Positions 49,084-61,190 of a stretch of 64,000 bases of DNA are shown piece after piece. A program made the translations under genes and the position numbers. Under the pieces are notes generated by a model. The model was not told where the DNA came from. It searched no databases and saw only the letters and a list, made by a program, of their open reading frames with translations. Where the stretch lies: assembly GCA_023213395.1 (NCBI GenBank), contig CM041465.1, forward strand, positions 126,735,741-126,799,740. Direction: 5' to 3'. Origin of the DNA: Cycas panzhihuaensis. Lineage: Eukaryota > Cycadophyta. Every line of letters begins with the position of its first letter. Position 1 is the stretch's first letter.

Positions 49084-50789
49084 TGGGGTGTTGTTTGAAG
49101 AAAACCTCTTCTTTAAGGTCTCTATTGAGGAAAGTACCCTTCACATCCATTTGTTAAATATGCCGATTAAATTAGATTGCTAAGGACATAACCAAATGGA
49201 ATGTGATCACATTGGCTACCGGTGCAAAGGTCTTGTCATAATCAATCCCCTCTTGTTATTTAAAACCTCTTGCTATAAGGCGAGCTTTGCGAGTGTCATA
49301 CTTTGTAAGGCCTTTTAGCAATTATGGGAGGAGGAACATCCATTAATAATTGTTATACCCATTAGGATGTAGTTGAATGCTAGTGGCTTGCACCTGAAGT
49401 TCATCAACTAAAATTGGAGGTAAAGTTATTCTTTCTTAAGTTGTTGATGTAGATGCTACTGGAATCGATGAAGGAGCTGGAGTGTAGGAGGAGGCTAGTT
49501 TTGGTGGCTCCATAATTTGTCCAAGAGTCACTTAAGATACACAAACTACTTCTACTGCTATAATATAGGGTTGAGGTGAAGGTAGGTCCTATGAATCTTC
49601 TATAAATATTATATCTCTTGTTGCGTAAACTTGGTTACCAACTATGTCAAACACTTTATAGGCTTTACAACCAAGTATATAGCTAAAGAAGATGCATTTT
49701 AGGATCTTATCATCAAGCTTCTTTTTGTTTTCCTTTGAAATATATTTATATTGCATGCATCCAAAGATCTGCACAAGTACTATCGATGGTTTCTGACCTG
49801 ACCAAACTTCTTCAAGAGTAATATTCCTGACTGCAATTCTAGGACTTATGTTGGTTAGATAACTAGTTATGGTTGTGGCATCAACGTAAGATCTGGTGGT
49901 CAGATTTGCAACACTAAGCATGGTTTTTCCCATATTTATCAATGTCTAATTCATTCTTTTGACTACACCATTTTGTTGAGGTGTGTGGGGAGCTGGGAAT
50001 TGATGTTGGATGCCATGTTCATTGCCCAAAATGTTGGACTGATTAGAAATATACTCTAAGCCACCATTATCAGATCTAAGGGGCTCGATTATCTTTCTAC
50101 TTTCCTTTTCTATGGCAGCTTTAAACTCTTTGAATTTATTTAGGGTTTTATACTCATTTCTCAGGAAATAGACCTACATTTTCCTTGAGAAGTCATCTAT
50201 GAATGTGATGAAATGCGAGTTCGTATTGAGTGGTTAGACAGGTACCAACCTGTAAATTTCTGGATGGACCATCTCTAACGGCGCTGGGGATCTCCATGTG
50301 TTCTTAGAAGGAAAAATTTCTCGTTACTGCTTTTCTATTAGGCAAGCCCCATATACGTTGTTGTACCTCTTAATTTTATGTAAACCATGTACCATTTGGA
50401 GCTTAAATATGAGGTCCAAGATTTGCATGTTTTAAATGACTCAGGCATTAATTCCATAGGTATACTTTGGAGATATCTGAGATGACATTTTCCTTTCAAT
50501 ATGAGAATTCACCCGGTTCTTATATACAAGGGGACTCTTCATTAACGACTTCATTTACCTTATCAATTTGAGCTATGTTGGGCATTGAACAAGCTTCATT
50601 TTATGGAGTAGTTGTAATGGGGATACCACCCGACCTATATATGCCACCATCTTTATGTCTTATGGCCATAGGTTTGCATGTTGCATGATCTGCGATTCTA
50701 CTAATGCCCTAGCCAAAGAGGATATCTAAATTATGTTTGTTTATTTCCTTGATAGAGAGCAAGTTCGTCTTCGTTCCGGGTACAAGGAA
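49084..50789 (-). pseudogene. Ty1/copia pol fragment (U10)
   Basis: RT start, linker, integrase C-terminal part (49589-49942 open, VQIFGC), core with the type A insertion, GAG-pre-integrase. Joined to the kinase 3' flank at ACAAGGAA, the same point as in U2 and U9. Confidence 0.88.
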
Positions 50790-51195
50790 ATGATCACCTC
50801 TCTCGTCTAATGATTAGATCTAGGTTCGAAAAAGTGATCTGCATTATTTGTAAAAGAATAAGGACCTTGAGATATTATGTATCTTGATTTATTTTGTATA
50901 TGCAAGAAAATAATTTATATCTTTTTGTCGTTTAGGAGATTAGAGTCAAATAATTATTGTTCAACTAATTTCTAGGTGTGACGTTGATGTACTCTAAAGG
51001 CAATTTATTATTTCGAATCAAATAAGAAAAATCATGACAAAAAATAATTAAATTTAAGAGACGAAATGTTTACCAGACGAATAAAGAGTGTAGAAGCCGT
51101 TTTCTTTCATTGTGTTTGGACATCACTAATATTGACAACACAACGTAGACGACGCACTATCAGGAGCGAATGATTCCCAGGGATTACATCTACGT
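50790..51195 (-). other. 3' flank/UTR of kinase copy 2
   Basis: Same block as 7227-7632, same outer edge; no poly(A) tract seen. Confidence 0.7.
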
Positions 51196-52366
51196 TCATT
51201 TTAGTTTGAAGAAGTGGTGGTTCAAAGCTTCGTTAGTGTAAAGACGCTCCCTTGGGTCAAACTTCAACAAACCACGAAGCAAATCAATGAGGGCTTCTGA
51301 TGAGGGATCCCCATTTTGATTGACAGGATTCCGCAGGCGAGGCAATCTCTGGACTACTCGAACTCATCTCTGGATCACGGCCCGTGGCCAGTTGAGTTCC
51401 CTACCATTTCTAATGTACTCCCTTCCACAATCAGCAGCCCATTTTATCATATGTTGAGGAATTGGTCCCAATACCCATTGCATCATTGCAAGGTGTTCCA
51501 AATCATCATCGGTCTGAAAAAGGGCATTTCCACAGAATAATTTCGCCAAAACGCACCCAACACTAAACAAATCGATAGGATAACTCCATCCAACACCCAT
51601 TACCACCTCAGGTGCTCGGTAACCTCTCGTGGTAACTACCTTATGATGGTATTGGTTCTGGAATGTGGCATTACCGAAATCTATGAGTTTAATTGCACTC
51701 GACGAGGGAATGCACTTATAATGATTCTTACGATCCGAAGAATTCTTGTCATATTCCGAGGAGACGAGAAGAATGTTATCAAGCTTTAGATCAGTATGTG
51801 AGAGAGTGAGCTCATGAATGAATGCAACAACCTCCAACAGCTGACGTGCGAATTCCTGAATCAGAACAAACAGACGAGGGCCAGTGATTATTTCTATGTA
51901 ATAAATCGTATAAACTCGGTCCAAGCTTTTCACAAACAATGCACACATGGGCACCAAAATGAAACCAAGTCTTCAATTTCAGGCAGCCCCGGGATCCATT
52001 AGTATCAAACTCTGCTATCCTGCGAAGAATGTCAATTTCAGTCATAGCTGCAATACCATATTGCCATTCACTGCGTATAACCTTGATGGCTACATGCTCT
52101 TGCTTTTCACCGTCCCAACAATCTAAAACTCTACCAAAAGTTCCTTCGCCCAGTTTGCTAATAATCTTGTACCGAGATGTTATGTTTTCTCCAACCTCAA
52201 ACACGTAGTGCCCATCTTTGTTATCTGGTTGCCATGGATGGGACGCAACAGCATGTACATAGTTAGATCTCATCTCATCACGCTCCTTTTTCTTCCCGTT
52301 ATTGGACGATGACTCTTTAATACGACGACTTGTATAAGGTTGTTTATAATAAACTGCGCTCTCCAT
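51196..52366 (-). pseudogene. LAMMER (AFC/CLK) protein kinase, intronless copy 2, broken
   Basis: Start Met at 52366 and stop at 51196-51198, collinear with copy 1 and also without introns. The ATP-binding lobe is intact here (GEGTFGRVLDCW, VAIKVIRSEW, VCEKLGPSLYDLL), so the two stops of copy 1 are private to it. Copy 2 has its own lesions: an extra base near 51868 shifts the frame after SLYDLLHRNNHW, and a TGA at 51364-51366 follows NWPRAVIQR. The second half shows HTDLKLDN (Pro changed to Leu in the catalytic loop), DFGNATF, YRAPEVVMG and the altered LAMMER signature EHLAMMQWVLGP. Likely a pseudogene; the common ancestor of the two copies was longer-lived than either. Confidence 0.88.
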
Positions 52367-52646
52367 GCCAAAACCTCTTCTAAGAGATCAACCAAGCAAT
52401 TATTTTAGCGTGTGTATCGAATTATTTTTGATCCTACATACTTTGTAGAAATTATTGAACCACACAATAACAATACACATAAGTTAAAGTGCCTCCACAC
52501 ATAATCGAATTGTGATGTCTTACTGTACAGCTTACTACTTACTATATATGGATCCAGGTATGCGTGCGGCTGACTTATAGCTGAGGTGGCCCACAACACA
52601 TAGAGACACCATAGGCATGTCCTTATTCAGTATGTTTCTCTGCTCA
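52367..52646 (-). other. 5' flank of kinase copy 2
   Basis: Shared with 8806-9086; marks the right edge of the amplified block. Confidence 0.65.
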
Positions 52647-53229
52647 AAACTCCTCCCCGTCCTCTTCCCTTAGGGAAGGATAGCATGGAGTAATTTTATT
52701 GGACATCTATGCCCTTGCTAATACTTCTCATCACCCGAAAAACTAGAACACTTTACAAAGAATCCCATCAAGGACACGACTAAGGAAACCGGCATAGCGC
52801 ATGTGAAACTGCGTCAACTCATTATTTTCTAAAGATGCTTCATAGCATTAATGCTCTCATTTACTTGAAATAACGGTTCATACTCCACCTTGATCTAGAA
52901 CCTTATCTTAAATCCTACCACTATGTCTTAATTTCACAATTGTCAAAGGCACTTATTTATAAAGGACATGGGTTGTTGCCACTAGAATGTATCTATGATG
53001 ATGGAAATGTAAGATAGAAGCCACAAGCAATAACATGGTATCAAATGATAGCTTGCATACTCAAAATTAAGGCTCTCTTAAACATTATTAATGGAAATTT
53101 AAAAAAAATTGAAAAGTGTGTTAACGACAAGAACTCAAGCATAAATAAACCATAATAAATATGAATAATAGAAAATATAAAGAACTTAATCTATGGTTAT
53201 TTGGAAATGCTATTTATGGATACAACATT
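52647..53229. other. Unassigned sequence right of the array
   Basis: AT-rich, no open frame of note and no match to other parts of the window that I can see. It starts with a small GC-rich stretch (CCTCCCCGTCCTCTTCCC). Confidence 0.5.
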
Positions 53230-53560
53230 CGAGATGGGTTATGCTAGAAGGATTACAGTGGGGTTTATCAGAGATAATAGAAACATGATATGAACCATTA
53301 TGAACAACCTCAATTACTGTAAAAGTACCGTGCCAACAAGAATGAAATTTATCGAGGCAAATTCATCATTAACTTTGTTAAAAGGAAAAATGAGTTCAAT
53401 AGGGTAAAATAAATAAAGAAAAATAGTTTGATCATATGTTAAATTACATTGCATTTTGATATCTTCTAGATTGTTTAAGTCATGCAGGCTATCTTCACCA
53501 ACCTTTTCTAGCTTAATGCACCAAGTCTTAAATGCTATGCAATTCAAAAGTTGGTTGCAG
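53230..53560 (-). pseudogene. Possible Ty3/gypsy integrase C-terminal remnant
   Basis: Minus strand, in two frames: LHDLNNLEDIKMQCNLTYDQT then, after a frame change, KFHSCWHGTFTVIEVVHNGSYHV, which resembles the tail of gypsy integrases (linker, YD, K-F-x-x-x-W-x-GP-x-x-V, NGSY). Short and weak, hence tentative. Confidence 0.4.
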
Positions 53561-53579
53561 ATATCTAAATAAAGGGAAT

Positions 53580-54023
53580 TGTAAGAATAGGTACAAGCAC
53601 AATGTCATAGGATCACAAAGACAAAAAATTACAGAAAAATAAATATTGCACATGTAGATAGATTTTACCAGGTGGAAAACCCTTTCTGGGGAAGAAAAAC
53701 CACCTCCTAAGCTATAATTTTATTAAAATAAAAAACTATACAAAGACCTTAAAAAATACCCTCTAAAAACATCAAATCAACCTTTGAAACAGGCTATGGA
53801 CAACCTCCTAGATTCTTGAAACCACGTCCTTGAATCTATAAGAAGGTATTAATAACAAGAAAGGTTCATTGAAATGGGTAGTTGCGCATTTCAATGACCT
53901 TTCACATAATAATTAAATATAAACTCTTAACTTTAAACCTTTGAATCACTTAAATATTTATTTACACATGTGACTTAAATATAACATAACAATAAAATAA
54001 AAGTAACATTAATAATCTTAACA
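53580..54023 (-). repeat. Copia A 3' LTR
   Basis: 444 bp starting TGTAAG and ending TTAACA (TG...CA), directly after a polypurine tract and downstream of Copia A RNase H. Contains a copia-style LTR region with TTCCCCAGAAAGGGTTTTCCACC and an AT-rich stretch. Its partner LTR lies outside the window. Confidence 0.8.
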
Positions 54024-54032
54024 TCCCCTTTT
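54024..54032 (-). promoter_or_regulatory. Copia A polypurine tract
   Basis: AAAAGGGGA on the minus strand immediately before the LTR; primes plus-strand DNA synthesis in LTR elements. Confidence 0.75.
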
Positions 54033-54099
54033 AATGTTAGCTTTTATAATATAGAAAAAGAAGGTCTTCATCATGTTAATTCCCCTTTGACGGAGACTT

Positions 54100-55872
54100 T
54101 TTTAATCTTTAACAAATCTCACAGATTTAGAAACTTGACTTTAGTCAAATACTTGGTAAGTATATCAATAACCTGTAGATCTGTAGGACAATAGGATAAA
54201 TGAACATTGTTATCAATAATAAAATTATGAATAATATGCTGATGTAATTCTATATGTTTAGTTCTAAAATGTGCAACCGAGTTTATAGCAATAGCAATGG
54301 CACCTTGATTATTAACTTTTAGTTCTATAGAAGAGTTAAGAGTCATACCAATTTCATTTAGAAGAGATCTGAGTCAAAGTTATTTTTTTCTGGCTTCAAC
54401 GAGTGCTTGATATTCACTTTCAGCCGTTGATAGAACTAATGCCTCTATTTGTTTACTAGACCAAGTAATTTGTGAAGAATCTAGAAAAAATACATAACCT
54501 GATGTAGACTTACGATCATTTGTATCACCTGCCCAATCTGAATTAGTATATCCTGTTAAGGTTAGTAGTTTATTATAAAAATTATAAGTTAGTCCATAAA
54601 AAGCAGTGTTCTAAAGATATCGTAACATACACTTAGTAGCTTTCTAATATGATTCATATGGTTTTGGCATATAACGTAAACATAAAGTGACAACATAAGA
54701 TATATCAGGGTGGGTATGAGTTAGATAAATAAGACTACCAATTAGTTGCCTGTATAGGGTTGGATCACATAAAGGTGTGGAACAATCAGTAGATAGTTTT
54801 ACTCCTGATTGTAACGGATTAGAAACTGGTTTAGTATTTTCCATGTTAAACCGTTTAATTAAGTATAAAATATATTTAGGTTAGGATATAGTTATTTTTG
54901 AATTATTTTGATAAATTTATAATCTAAGAAAATAATGTAGGAGACCTAGATCGATTATTTTAAATTTATTTATTAAAGTAGTTTTTAAGTGATGAATGTT
55001 ATTTGTTGATGATTTAGTAATGATGATATCATCAACGTACATGATTAAAATAGTAATATTTTTATTTTCTCGTTTGAAATAAAGATTTGGATCACTAATA
55101 CATGTAGTGTATCCAATTTGAATTAGATAATCGTTAACTTTAGTGTACCAAGCTCAGGAGCTTGTTTTAATCCATAAATAGATTTCTTTAGTTTATAAAC
55201 TAAATTAGGATTATCAATAAAGCCAGGTGGCTGAGACATGTAGATCTCTTCTTTGAGATCACCATTCAGAAATGCACTCTTTACTTCCATTTGATGGATT
55301 TCCTAACCAAACTTGGCTGCGAGAGCAATAATTGCTTTAATTATATTCATCTTTGCAATAGGGGCAAAGGTTTCGTTATAATCTACGCCATCAAATTGAG
55401 GAAATCTTTTTATGACTATGTGAGCTTTATACTTTTCAATTACGCTTGTTGAGTTATATTTTGTTCTATAAACCCATTTACAGTCAACTACATTTTTCCT
55501 TGGTGGGAGTGGTACGAAATCCCAAGTTAAATTTTTGATTAAAGCATCAAATTTAACTTGCATAGCTTCCTGCCATACAAGATTATTGCTAACTTATTTA
55601 AAGGTTTTAAGATCATTATTGTCCATTATTTTAGCCATTAAAGCATAGTTAGTATATAATTTTTGGGCACGTATTTTCCTAGTATCTGAAGGATTACCTA
55701 CATCAGATCCAGTGTCAGTAAGTATTTTCTTTACCCATACAAGCTATTTGTTAGTAACTGTTTCTGTAGTTACATGTTGATTTGAGGAGCTAGCCTAAGA
55801 AGAAGAGTCTAATTCAGTAGGTTCGGATAGAGTCTAATTCTGGACTTGAGTAGATAAGGATTTTAGGATTAA
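54100..55872 (-). pseudogene. Copia A reverse transcriptase and RNase H
   Basis: Ty1/copia pol, minus strand. RT: NLTWDFVPLPPRKNVVDCKWVYRTKY split over 55303-55563, [29 protein letters not shown], and the palm motif MYVDDIIIT (YVDD at 55028-55039). Then MENTKPVSNPL and GSLIYLTHTHPDISY (54644-54844), SDWAGD and STAESEYQAL of RNase H (about 54400-54530), and the end with TKHIELHQHIIHN and DILTKYL (54119-54346). Stops and frame changes occur near 55145 and in the RNase H region. The upstream half continues at 63496 beyond the Copia B insertion. Confidence 0.88.
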
Positions 55873-55877
55873 CTTGT
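55873..55877. repeat. Target site duplication of Copia B (left)
   Basis: CTTGT directly before the LTR at 55878; repeated at 63491-63495. Confidence 0.85.
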
Positions 55878-56189
55878 TGGAGGATGGATGGATCTAGGAG
55901 ATAAATCACTCACATACACACAATGACAATGGAGAATGAAAAAGAAGATGAAATAAGATATGAGAGCAAGCTTAGAGGTGAGAATGAATAATGACTCCCT
56001 CCTTGAGATTTCACCTTTTATTATTGAGGGTGAGCATTAGGGTTAGGATTTTCCCACCTAATGATATGAACCCGAAACTACATCTAAATACACATAAAGT
56101 GTATTTCATTAAGAGACTAATGCTAATAATATATCCTAAGGTCACATAATTAATCTACACAAATGACCTTAATACATTAACCTCTTTCA
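55878..56189 (-). repeat. Copia B 3' LTR
   Basis: 312 bp, TGGAGG...CTTTCA on the plus strand; pairs with 63180-63490 with scattered differences. Read on the minus strand it follows the polypurine tract. Confidence 0.92.
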
Positions 56190-56200
56190 ATCCCCCCCTT
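56190..56200 (-). promoter_or_regulatory. Copia B polypurine tract
   Basis: AAGGGGGGGAT on the minus strand, directly before the 3' LTR. Confidence 0.85.
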
Positions 56201-56678
56201 AATGATGGAAGGTCATTTTCAGAAAATCTATTCTGTGAGGTCTTTATTTGGGCCTCATTATTACATTAAAATTCTAAATGACACTTTTGTGGGAAAACCC
56301 TCATAGGGAATAAACACTCACAGACTTTCTAAGATCTATAGCCCCTTTTATAAATCAAAATAGATAAGGTATCTCTTTGATGTAGCCTAATAACCAAGTG
56401 ACTTAAATGTACAGCTTAATCTACTAAGTCTCCATATACTGTTTGGTCATCCCCTATGCCCTTTCAGATTTTCACAGGTTTTGATTTTCTAAAATAAGTA
56501 CAACCCTTATCCTTCCATGCCCACATGGGGTTTTCATAAAGAGGATAGAGCAGAGACTTACTCTTATTCTTCCACACCCACAAGGGATTTTCATGAAGAG
56601 AATAGAGTATGATGATCCTATTGCCATATTCTTTGATCAATCGAAGATTGAGGCCCTAAGGTCGAGCCGGCTTTGGAA
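56201..56678. other. Copia B 3' untranslated region
   Basis: About 480 bp between the RNase H stop and the polypurine tract; no gene seen. A CC-CACA-GGG-TTTTCATGAAGAG-type motif occurs twice (about 56520-56550 and 56573-56605). Confidence 0.6.
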
Positions 56679-57185
56679 CTATTCAAACTTCACCCTTTGT
56701 AGTGGTTTAGTGAAGATATTGGCCACTTGATCTACTGTAGGACAGTAATCTAATTGAATTGTGCCGTCATGAATAAGTTTCCTAATCCTGTGGACTTTCA
56801 TACTTATGTGTTTGGTACAATCATGAAATACAGGATTTTTTGCCATGCATATTGCTGATTGATTATCCATATGAAGACTCGTAGGACTTGTTTGGGTGAT
56901 ATTCAATGTTTTCAATAATATTCTCAGCCATATCACCTCTTTGCTAGTCTTAGAAGCAGTAATATATTCAACTTTGACAGTTGAATCTGCAACTATCTTC
57001 TACCATCTGGATCTCCATGATATTGGTGCTGTTACAAGAAATGTTACATACCGAGACATAGATCTTCCTGTATCTTTATCTCTTGCAAAGTTTGAGTCTA
57101 TGTATGTAGAAAGCTTGAAGTTTAAATTAGGTTCATACAACAGACCATATTTTATGGTCATCTTAAGGTATCTCAACACTTGCAC
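56679..57185 (-). pseudogene. Copia B RNase H
   Basis: Minus strand: QVLRYLKMTIKYGLLY, then D-S-N-F-A-R-D in the first catalytic region, a stop after APISWRSRW, then SKEVIWLRILLKTL, SLHMDNQSAICMAKNPVFHD, TKHISMKVHRIR and DQVANIFTKPLQRVKFE ending at 56679. It completes pol; the internal stop near 57000 breaks it. Confidence 0.88.
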
Positions 57186-58352
57186 TGCTGCCTGTTAATG
57201 ATTCTGCTTAGGATTTGTCATGTAATGAGCAAGAATACTGATAAAGTGTATAATATCTGGCCTTGTATTGTTAGTGTAGATGAGACTACCTACAAGTTTC
57301 CTATAGACTGTTGTGTCTGCCTCCCCAGTGTCACCTTCAGCTGAGAGTTTGGTATCAGGATCCATAGGTAACATCACTGGTCGAGCATCTTCTAACTGAA
57401 ACTTGGTTAGAGGATCGTTGATGTATTTGTCTTAGGAGAGGAAAAATTTTCTATTCTTTTGTGTTACTTCAATTCCCAAGTAATATTTCATCAAACTGAG
57501 GTCAAACAATTCGAATGTTTTGCCAAGGTCCTTTTTTAGCTGGCTTATTGCCTGTTCACTATTACTCGTTACTAGCATATCATCCACAAAGATTATGAGA
57601 TAAATGACTTTATCCTTATGGCGCTTGATAAACAATGTTGCATAAATATCTTAATAGTCACAAACCTCGTATCCAAGTTACCTCATCCTTTCAGACAACT
57701 TGGCAAACCAAGCGTGAGGGGCTTATTTAAGGCCATACAAGGACTTTCTGAGCCTGCAAACCTTATGCTCTTGACCTTCGATCTTATATCCTTCTAGGTG
57801 AGCCATATAAATTTCTTTTTCAAGATCTCCATTGAGAAATGTGGTCTTAATATCGAGTTGGTGGATTTTCTAACCCTGTTGAGTAGCCAAGGCCATAAGA
57901 GTTCTAATTGTAGGCCACTTGGTTGTAGGTGTAAAGACTTCAGTGTAGTTGATGCCTTCCCTTTGTGTAAATCCTTTAGCTACCAATCTTGCCTTGTGTT
58001 TTTCAAGGGTGCTATCTGATTTGTATTTGTTTTTGAACACTCATTTATTTTGAACTACCTTTCTGCCAAGTGATAGATCAACGAGCTTCCATGTACCATT
58101 CTTGATAAGAGATTGGTACTCTTCGTTCATGCCATTTCTACAACCTGTATGCTTTACAGCTTCTTGGTATGTTAAGGGCTCTTCATTAAGAGTAAGGTGT
58201 AATTCTACTAGTTCAAGCTTAGTATATAATGATTCCTGCATCCTTGCTCTATGGGCACTTTGAGTGCCAGTTTTGCCCACCTCATCTGGTCGTATGCCCT
58301 TATTAAGTTGGCAGGCTTCTCGAGATCCTTGAGTTGGGAATGATGTCCTCAT
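57186..58352 (-). pseudogene. Copia B reverse transcriptase
   Basis: Minus strand. Starts near EPLTYQEAVKH and NGTWKLVDLSLGRKVV (58041-58352), then ARLVAKGFTQREGINYTEVF, LDIKTTFLNGDLEKEIYM, SLYGLK, and the palm motif IIFVDDMLVTS (FVDDM at 57576-57590), KYYLGIEV (57432-57635) and TVYRKLVGSLIYTNNTRPDI (57195-57377). Stops lie near 58040, 57870, 57730, 57655 and 57430, several at former Trp or Gln codons. Confidence 0.9.
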
Positions 58353-58999
58353 TTACCCAACTTCTTGGTTCTCATCATATTCATTAAAATGATTATTTTA
58401 TGAGGAGGATGTTGATGTGCCTGAAGAAGATGGTCCTTCTACCACTGTTTTGCCTTTGTCAATTGAAGGTGGAGAGTATGGTTCTTCTATAATGGCTTTT
58501 CCTTTGTCAATTCTGTTATCTTTAAAAGATGGTGCTGGATGTACACTCATTTATTCAGAGTCACAACTTGTATCCTCTAAGGCTTTATTGTTAGCTTCCA
58601 ACATTTGGAGTAATTTATGTCTGTCCCCCTACCCAAATTTTAGAATCTGAACATCATACTTGATAATATTATTATAGCGGTGTGAGGGTACTATGGAGTC
58701 TAATTTAAGTAACTGATCCTCTGTCTCCGCAAAAACAACATCTCTAGTAACGATGATTTTTCATTGTGAAGGTATGAAGACCTTATACCCTTTCTTATCC
58801 ATAGGGTATCCAACAAAGATGCCTTTAAGTGCCCTTGGCTAGAGTTTATTTCGATCTGTATCAAGAATATGGGCATAGCATGTAGAGCCAAAAATTCTAA
58901 AGTAGTGAACAATAGGGGCTTGTCCTGACCACTTTTCATTAGGTAATTGTACTTCCTTTGATGGGCTAACAACATTGATATAATAAACGACTGTCTAGA
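58353..58999 (-). pseudogene. Copia B integrase C-terminal region and linker
   Basis: Minus strand: EKWSGQAPIVHYFRIFGSTCYAH, KGIFVGYPMDKKGYKVF, TRDVVFAE, then a variable linker towards RT. The plus-strand frame 58417-58650 is the complement and not a gene. Confidence 0.8.
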
Positions 59000-59690
59000 T
59001 TGCTTAAGCACAAAGATAGGTAGGTACATTTTTATATATTAACATAGCACAAGCCATATTCATGATTATCCTGTTGATGCACTCGGCAACTTCATTTTGC
59101 TGTGGGGTACCTGCTACTATTGTTTGATGCTTAATATCATTGTCTCGAAGGTATCTTTCAAACTCATATGAGGTATATTCACCACCATTATTAATTTGAA
59201 GACATTTCAGTTGATAACCTGGCTCTTTTTTAGTGAGGGCTTTAAATTCCTTGAATATATGGAATGCTTCATCTTTCTTATGTAGAAAAGCTACCCATAC
59301 TTTTCTAGTAAAATCATCAATGAAAGAGATGTAATATAGCTTGCCCTTTAGTGAAGGAATTGGCATTGGCCTGCACAAATCAGAGTGTACCAATTGTAAT
59401 GGATGGATTGATTTCCACTGACTTTTGGGAAAGGGTTATCGATGAGATTTGGCAATGGTACAAGCTTCATATTTAAAGGGCTTAGAGGAAAACTTTAGAA
59501 GGTTTGGAAGAGTATTAGAAAGATCTCTAAGTCTATAAATATGAACATGGCCCATACGAGCATGCCAAAGAGCTTCTGGTGACAACATTGGATGGGTTAA
59601 GATGGAATTAAATGTAAATTCTTCATCAGCACAAGGGCTTTGGGCATAATGGGCTTCAGAAGATGGAGAGGCATTCAATCAAAAGAGTTT
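59000..59690 (-). pseudogene. Copia B GAG-pre-integrase and integrase core
   Basis: Minus strand. GAG-pre-integrase part LWHARMGHVHIYRLRDL and EACTIAKSHR (59436-59678), a stop, then the core VHSDLCRPM, YYISFIDDFTRKVWVAFL, INNGGEYTSYEF and TPQQNEVAECINR (59004-59393). In the D-D-35-E triad the second Asp (normally S-D-NGGEY) is Asn, so this copy would be inactive even without the stops. Confidence 0.9.
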
Positions 59691-61190
59691 GCTAGAGAGA
59701 TATCCAGTCAAAACCACATGATTAGTTGAAGGGTGAATGACCTTAATAGTCTGGTCATTTACAGTTACACTCAGATCAAATCCACGAGAAATAAGTGTAG
59801 ATAAAGAGAGTAGGTTTTGTTTGAGATTGGGTATGTATAAGACATCAAGCAATGTAAAATCTTCTAAGCTTGGGAGTTTTAAGCAAATGTTGTCAATTCC
59901 TTCAACACGTTATTGTGATTTATCAACCATGTGAACAACTCCATGAACATTTAAGTCAAATGTTTGACTATGATTGCATGTCATATGTTGAGTTGCTCCT
60001 GTGTCCATGATCCACTATCCATCGATTGAAGCCACACTATTGGTAATTTCAATAGGGCTTGGCATTGGTGAAGGGAATTCACAAGTGATATATCCATACC
60101 GAGCTTTAAAGTATCTCTTTGGTTGGTCAATGGCATTTGATACTGAAGATCCCTCAATTCTTTGAATGTGTGCTTGTACAAAACCTGCACCACTAAAGGA
60201 TTCTTCACAAGTTTCTTCAACATTATGAGCTCCATGTTTTGGTTAGAACTTGGCCAACTTATAAGTGGCAGTTCTGCAATCTTTTGCTAAGTGTCCTTTA
60301 TGGTTACACCGATCACACATAATGGTTTAATTACCATTCCCTAAAGAAGTACTGGTTTGGCTTGACTGTCTTGCTCTTTGTTGAGGTGGCCCTTGGCCTT
60401 GAAACTGTCGAGGTTATGATTGAGGGTTTGATTGACCTTGTGGATAATTTCCCATATTTCTTCCTCTTCCTCTTACTCAGTTATTTCCTCTGTCATGAGA
60501 GGGACCTTGATTTTTTATGTAGCAAACTTCTTCTTCTACCTCAAAGGCTACAAAGTTTGTATCAAAGGTCTTATCAAATTCTATAAACTTCTCAGCAAGT
60601 ACTTTGAAGTTGAGTGTCTTCAATGTTCCACTAGATTGAAGACTTCCAAGCAAGTTTTTATAATCAGGGACATGTAAACATGACTGGATCAAAAATGCCC
60701 AAGTGATGCATTGGGTCTTAAAGTCTTTGTCAATTGCCTATTTGATTGGTCGAAGGAGGTTTATTGTCTCATGAGCTCATCCCTTCTGCATTTTTAATTT
60801 ATTTATTTTCAAAATAAGATGAACAAATTCTAAATCTGACTTTGTATTAAAGTTCTTTCTAAAAACTTCTAAGACCTTCCAGGCTGTATCATGTTCCTCT
60901 TTATTTATCAAGTTGTGCAAGGAGTGATCAATGACCAACAAAATTCCTGCACGAATCTTTTCATCATTTATCTCCCATTATAGTTTAGTTACAGCATCTG
61001 TAGGAGCTATTGGGGCGGATCCACTGGAAGCAGTTATTGCAGTCATTGCTGGTCTACTGGGTGTAGGCTGCAAGTGGGCTCTCCAAAGGCCTTCATACTT
61101 TACAGTATTTTTAATTCTAGTGTACCATATATCCCAATTTTCTTTGCCTTTCAATATGCAGTTAACATTTTGCTTGAATTAAGATGACAT
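59691..61190 (-). pseudogene. Copia B gag and protease
   Basis: Minus strand from a probable start at 61190 (MSS, then a stop at a former Gln-like codon). Gag shows NWDIWYTRIKNTVKYEGLW, Ala/Thr/Pro-rich, then SSGTLKTLNFKVLAEKFIEF (60477-60692), an Arg/Gly/Gln-rich part and a CCHC knuckle CDRCNHKGHLAKDC (60276-60317). Protease follows with WIMDTGATQHMTC (DTG near 60000). At least eight stops interrupt the region. Confidence 0.85.

Larger units (their letters stand above)
48431..52646. repeat. Array unit U10 (type A, array end)
   Basis: Head, kinase tail, copia fragment, then kinase copy 2 with its 5' flank. It has no gag-like block; the array ends where similarity to the U2 kinase flank stops. 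Confidence 0.88.

Noticed and set aside
1-52646. CRISPR array or bacterial-type direct repeats
   Set aside because: The repeats are kilobases long with coding remnants, and the genome is plant; no short repeat-spacer pattern is present.
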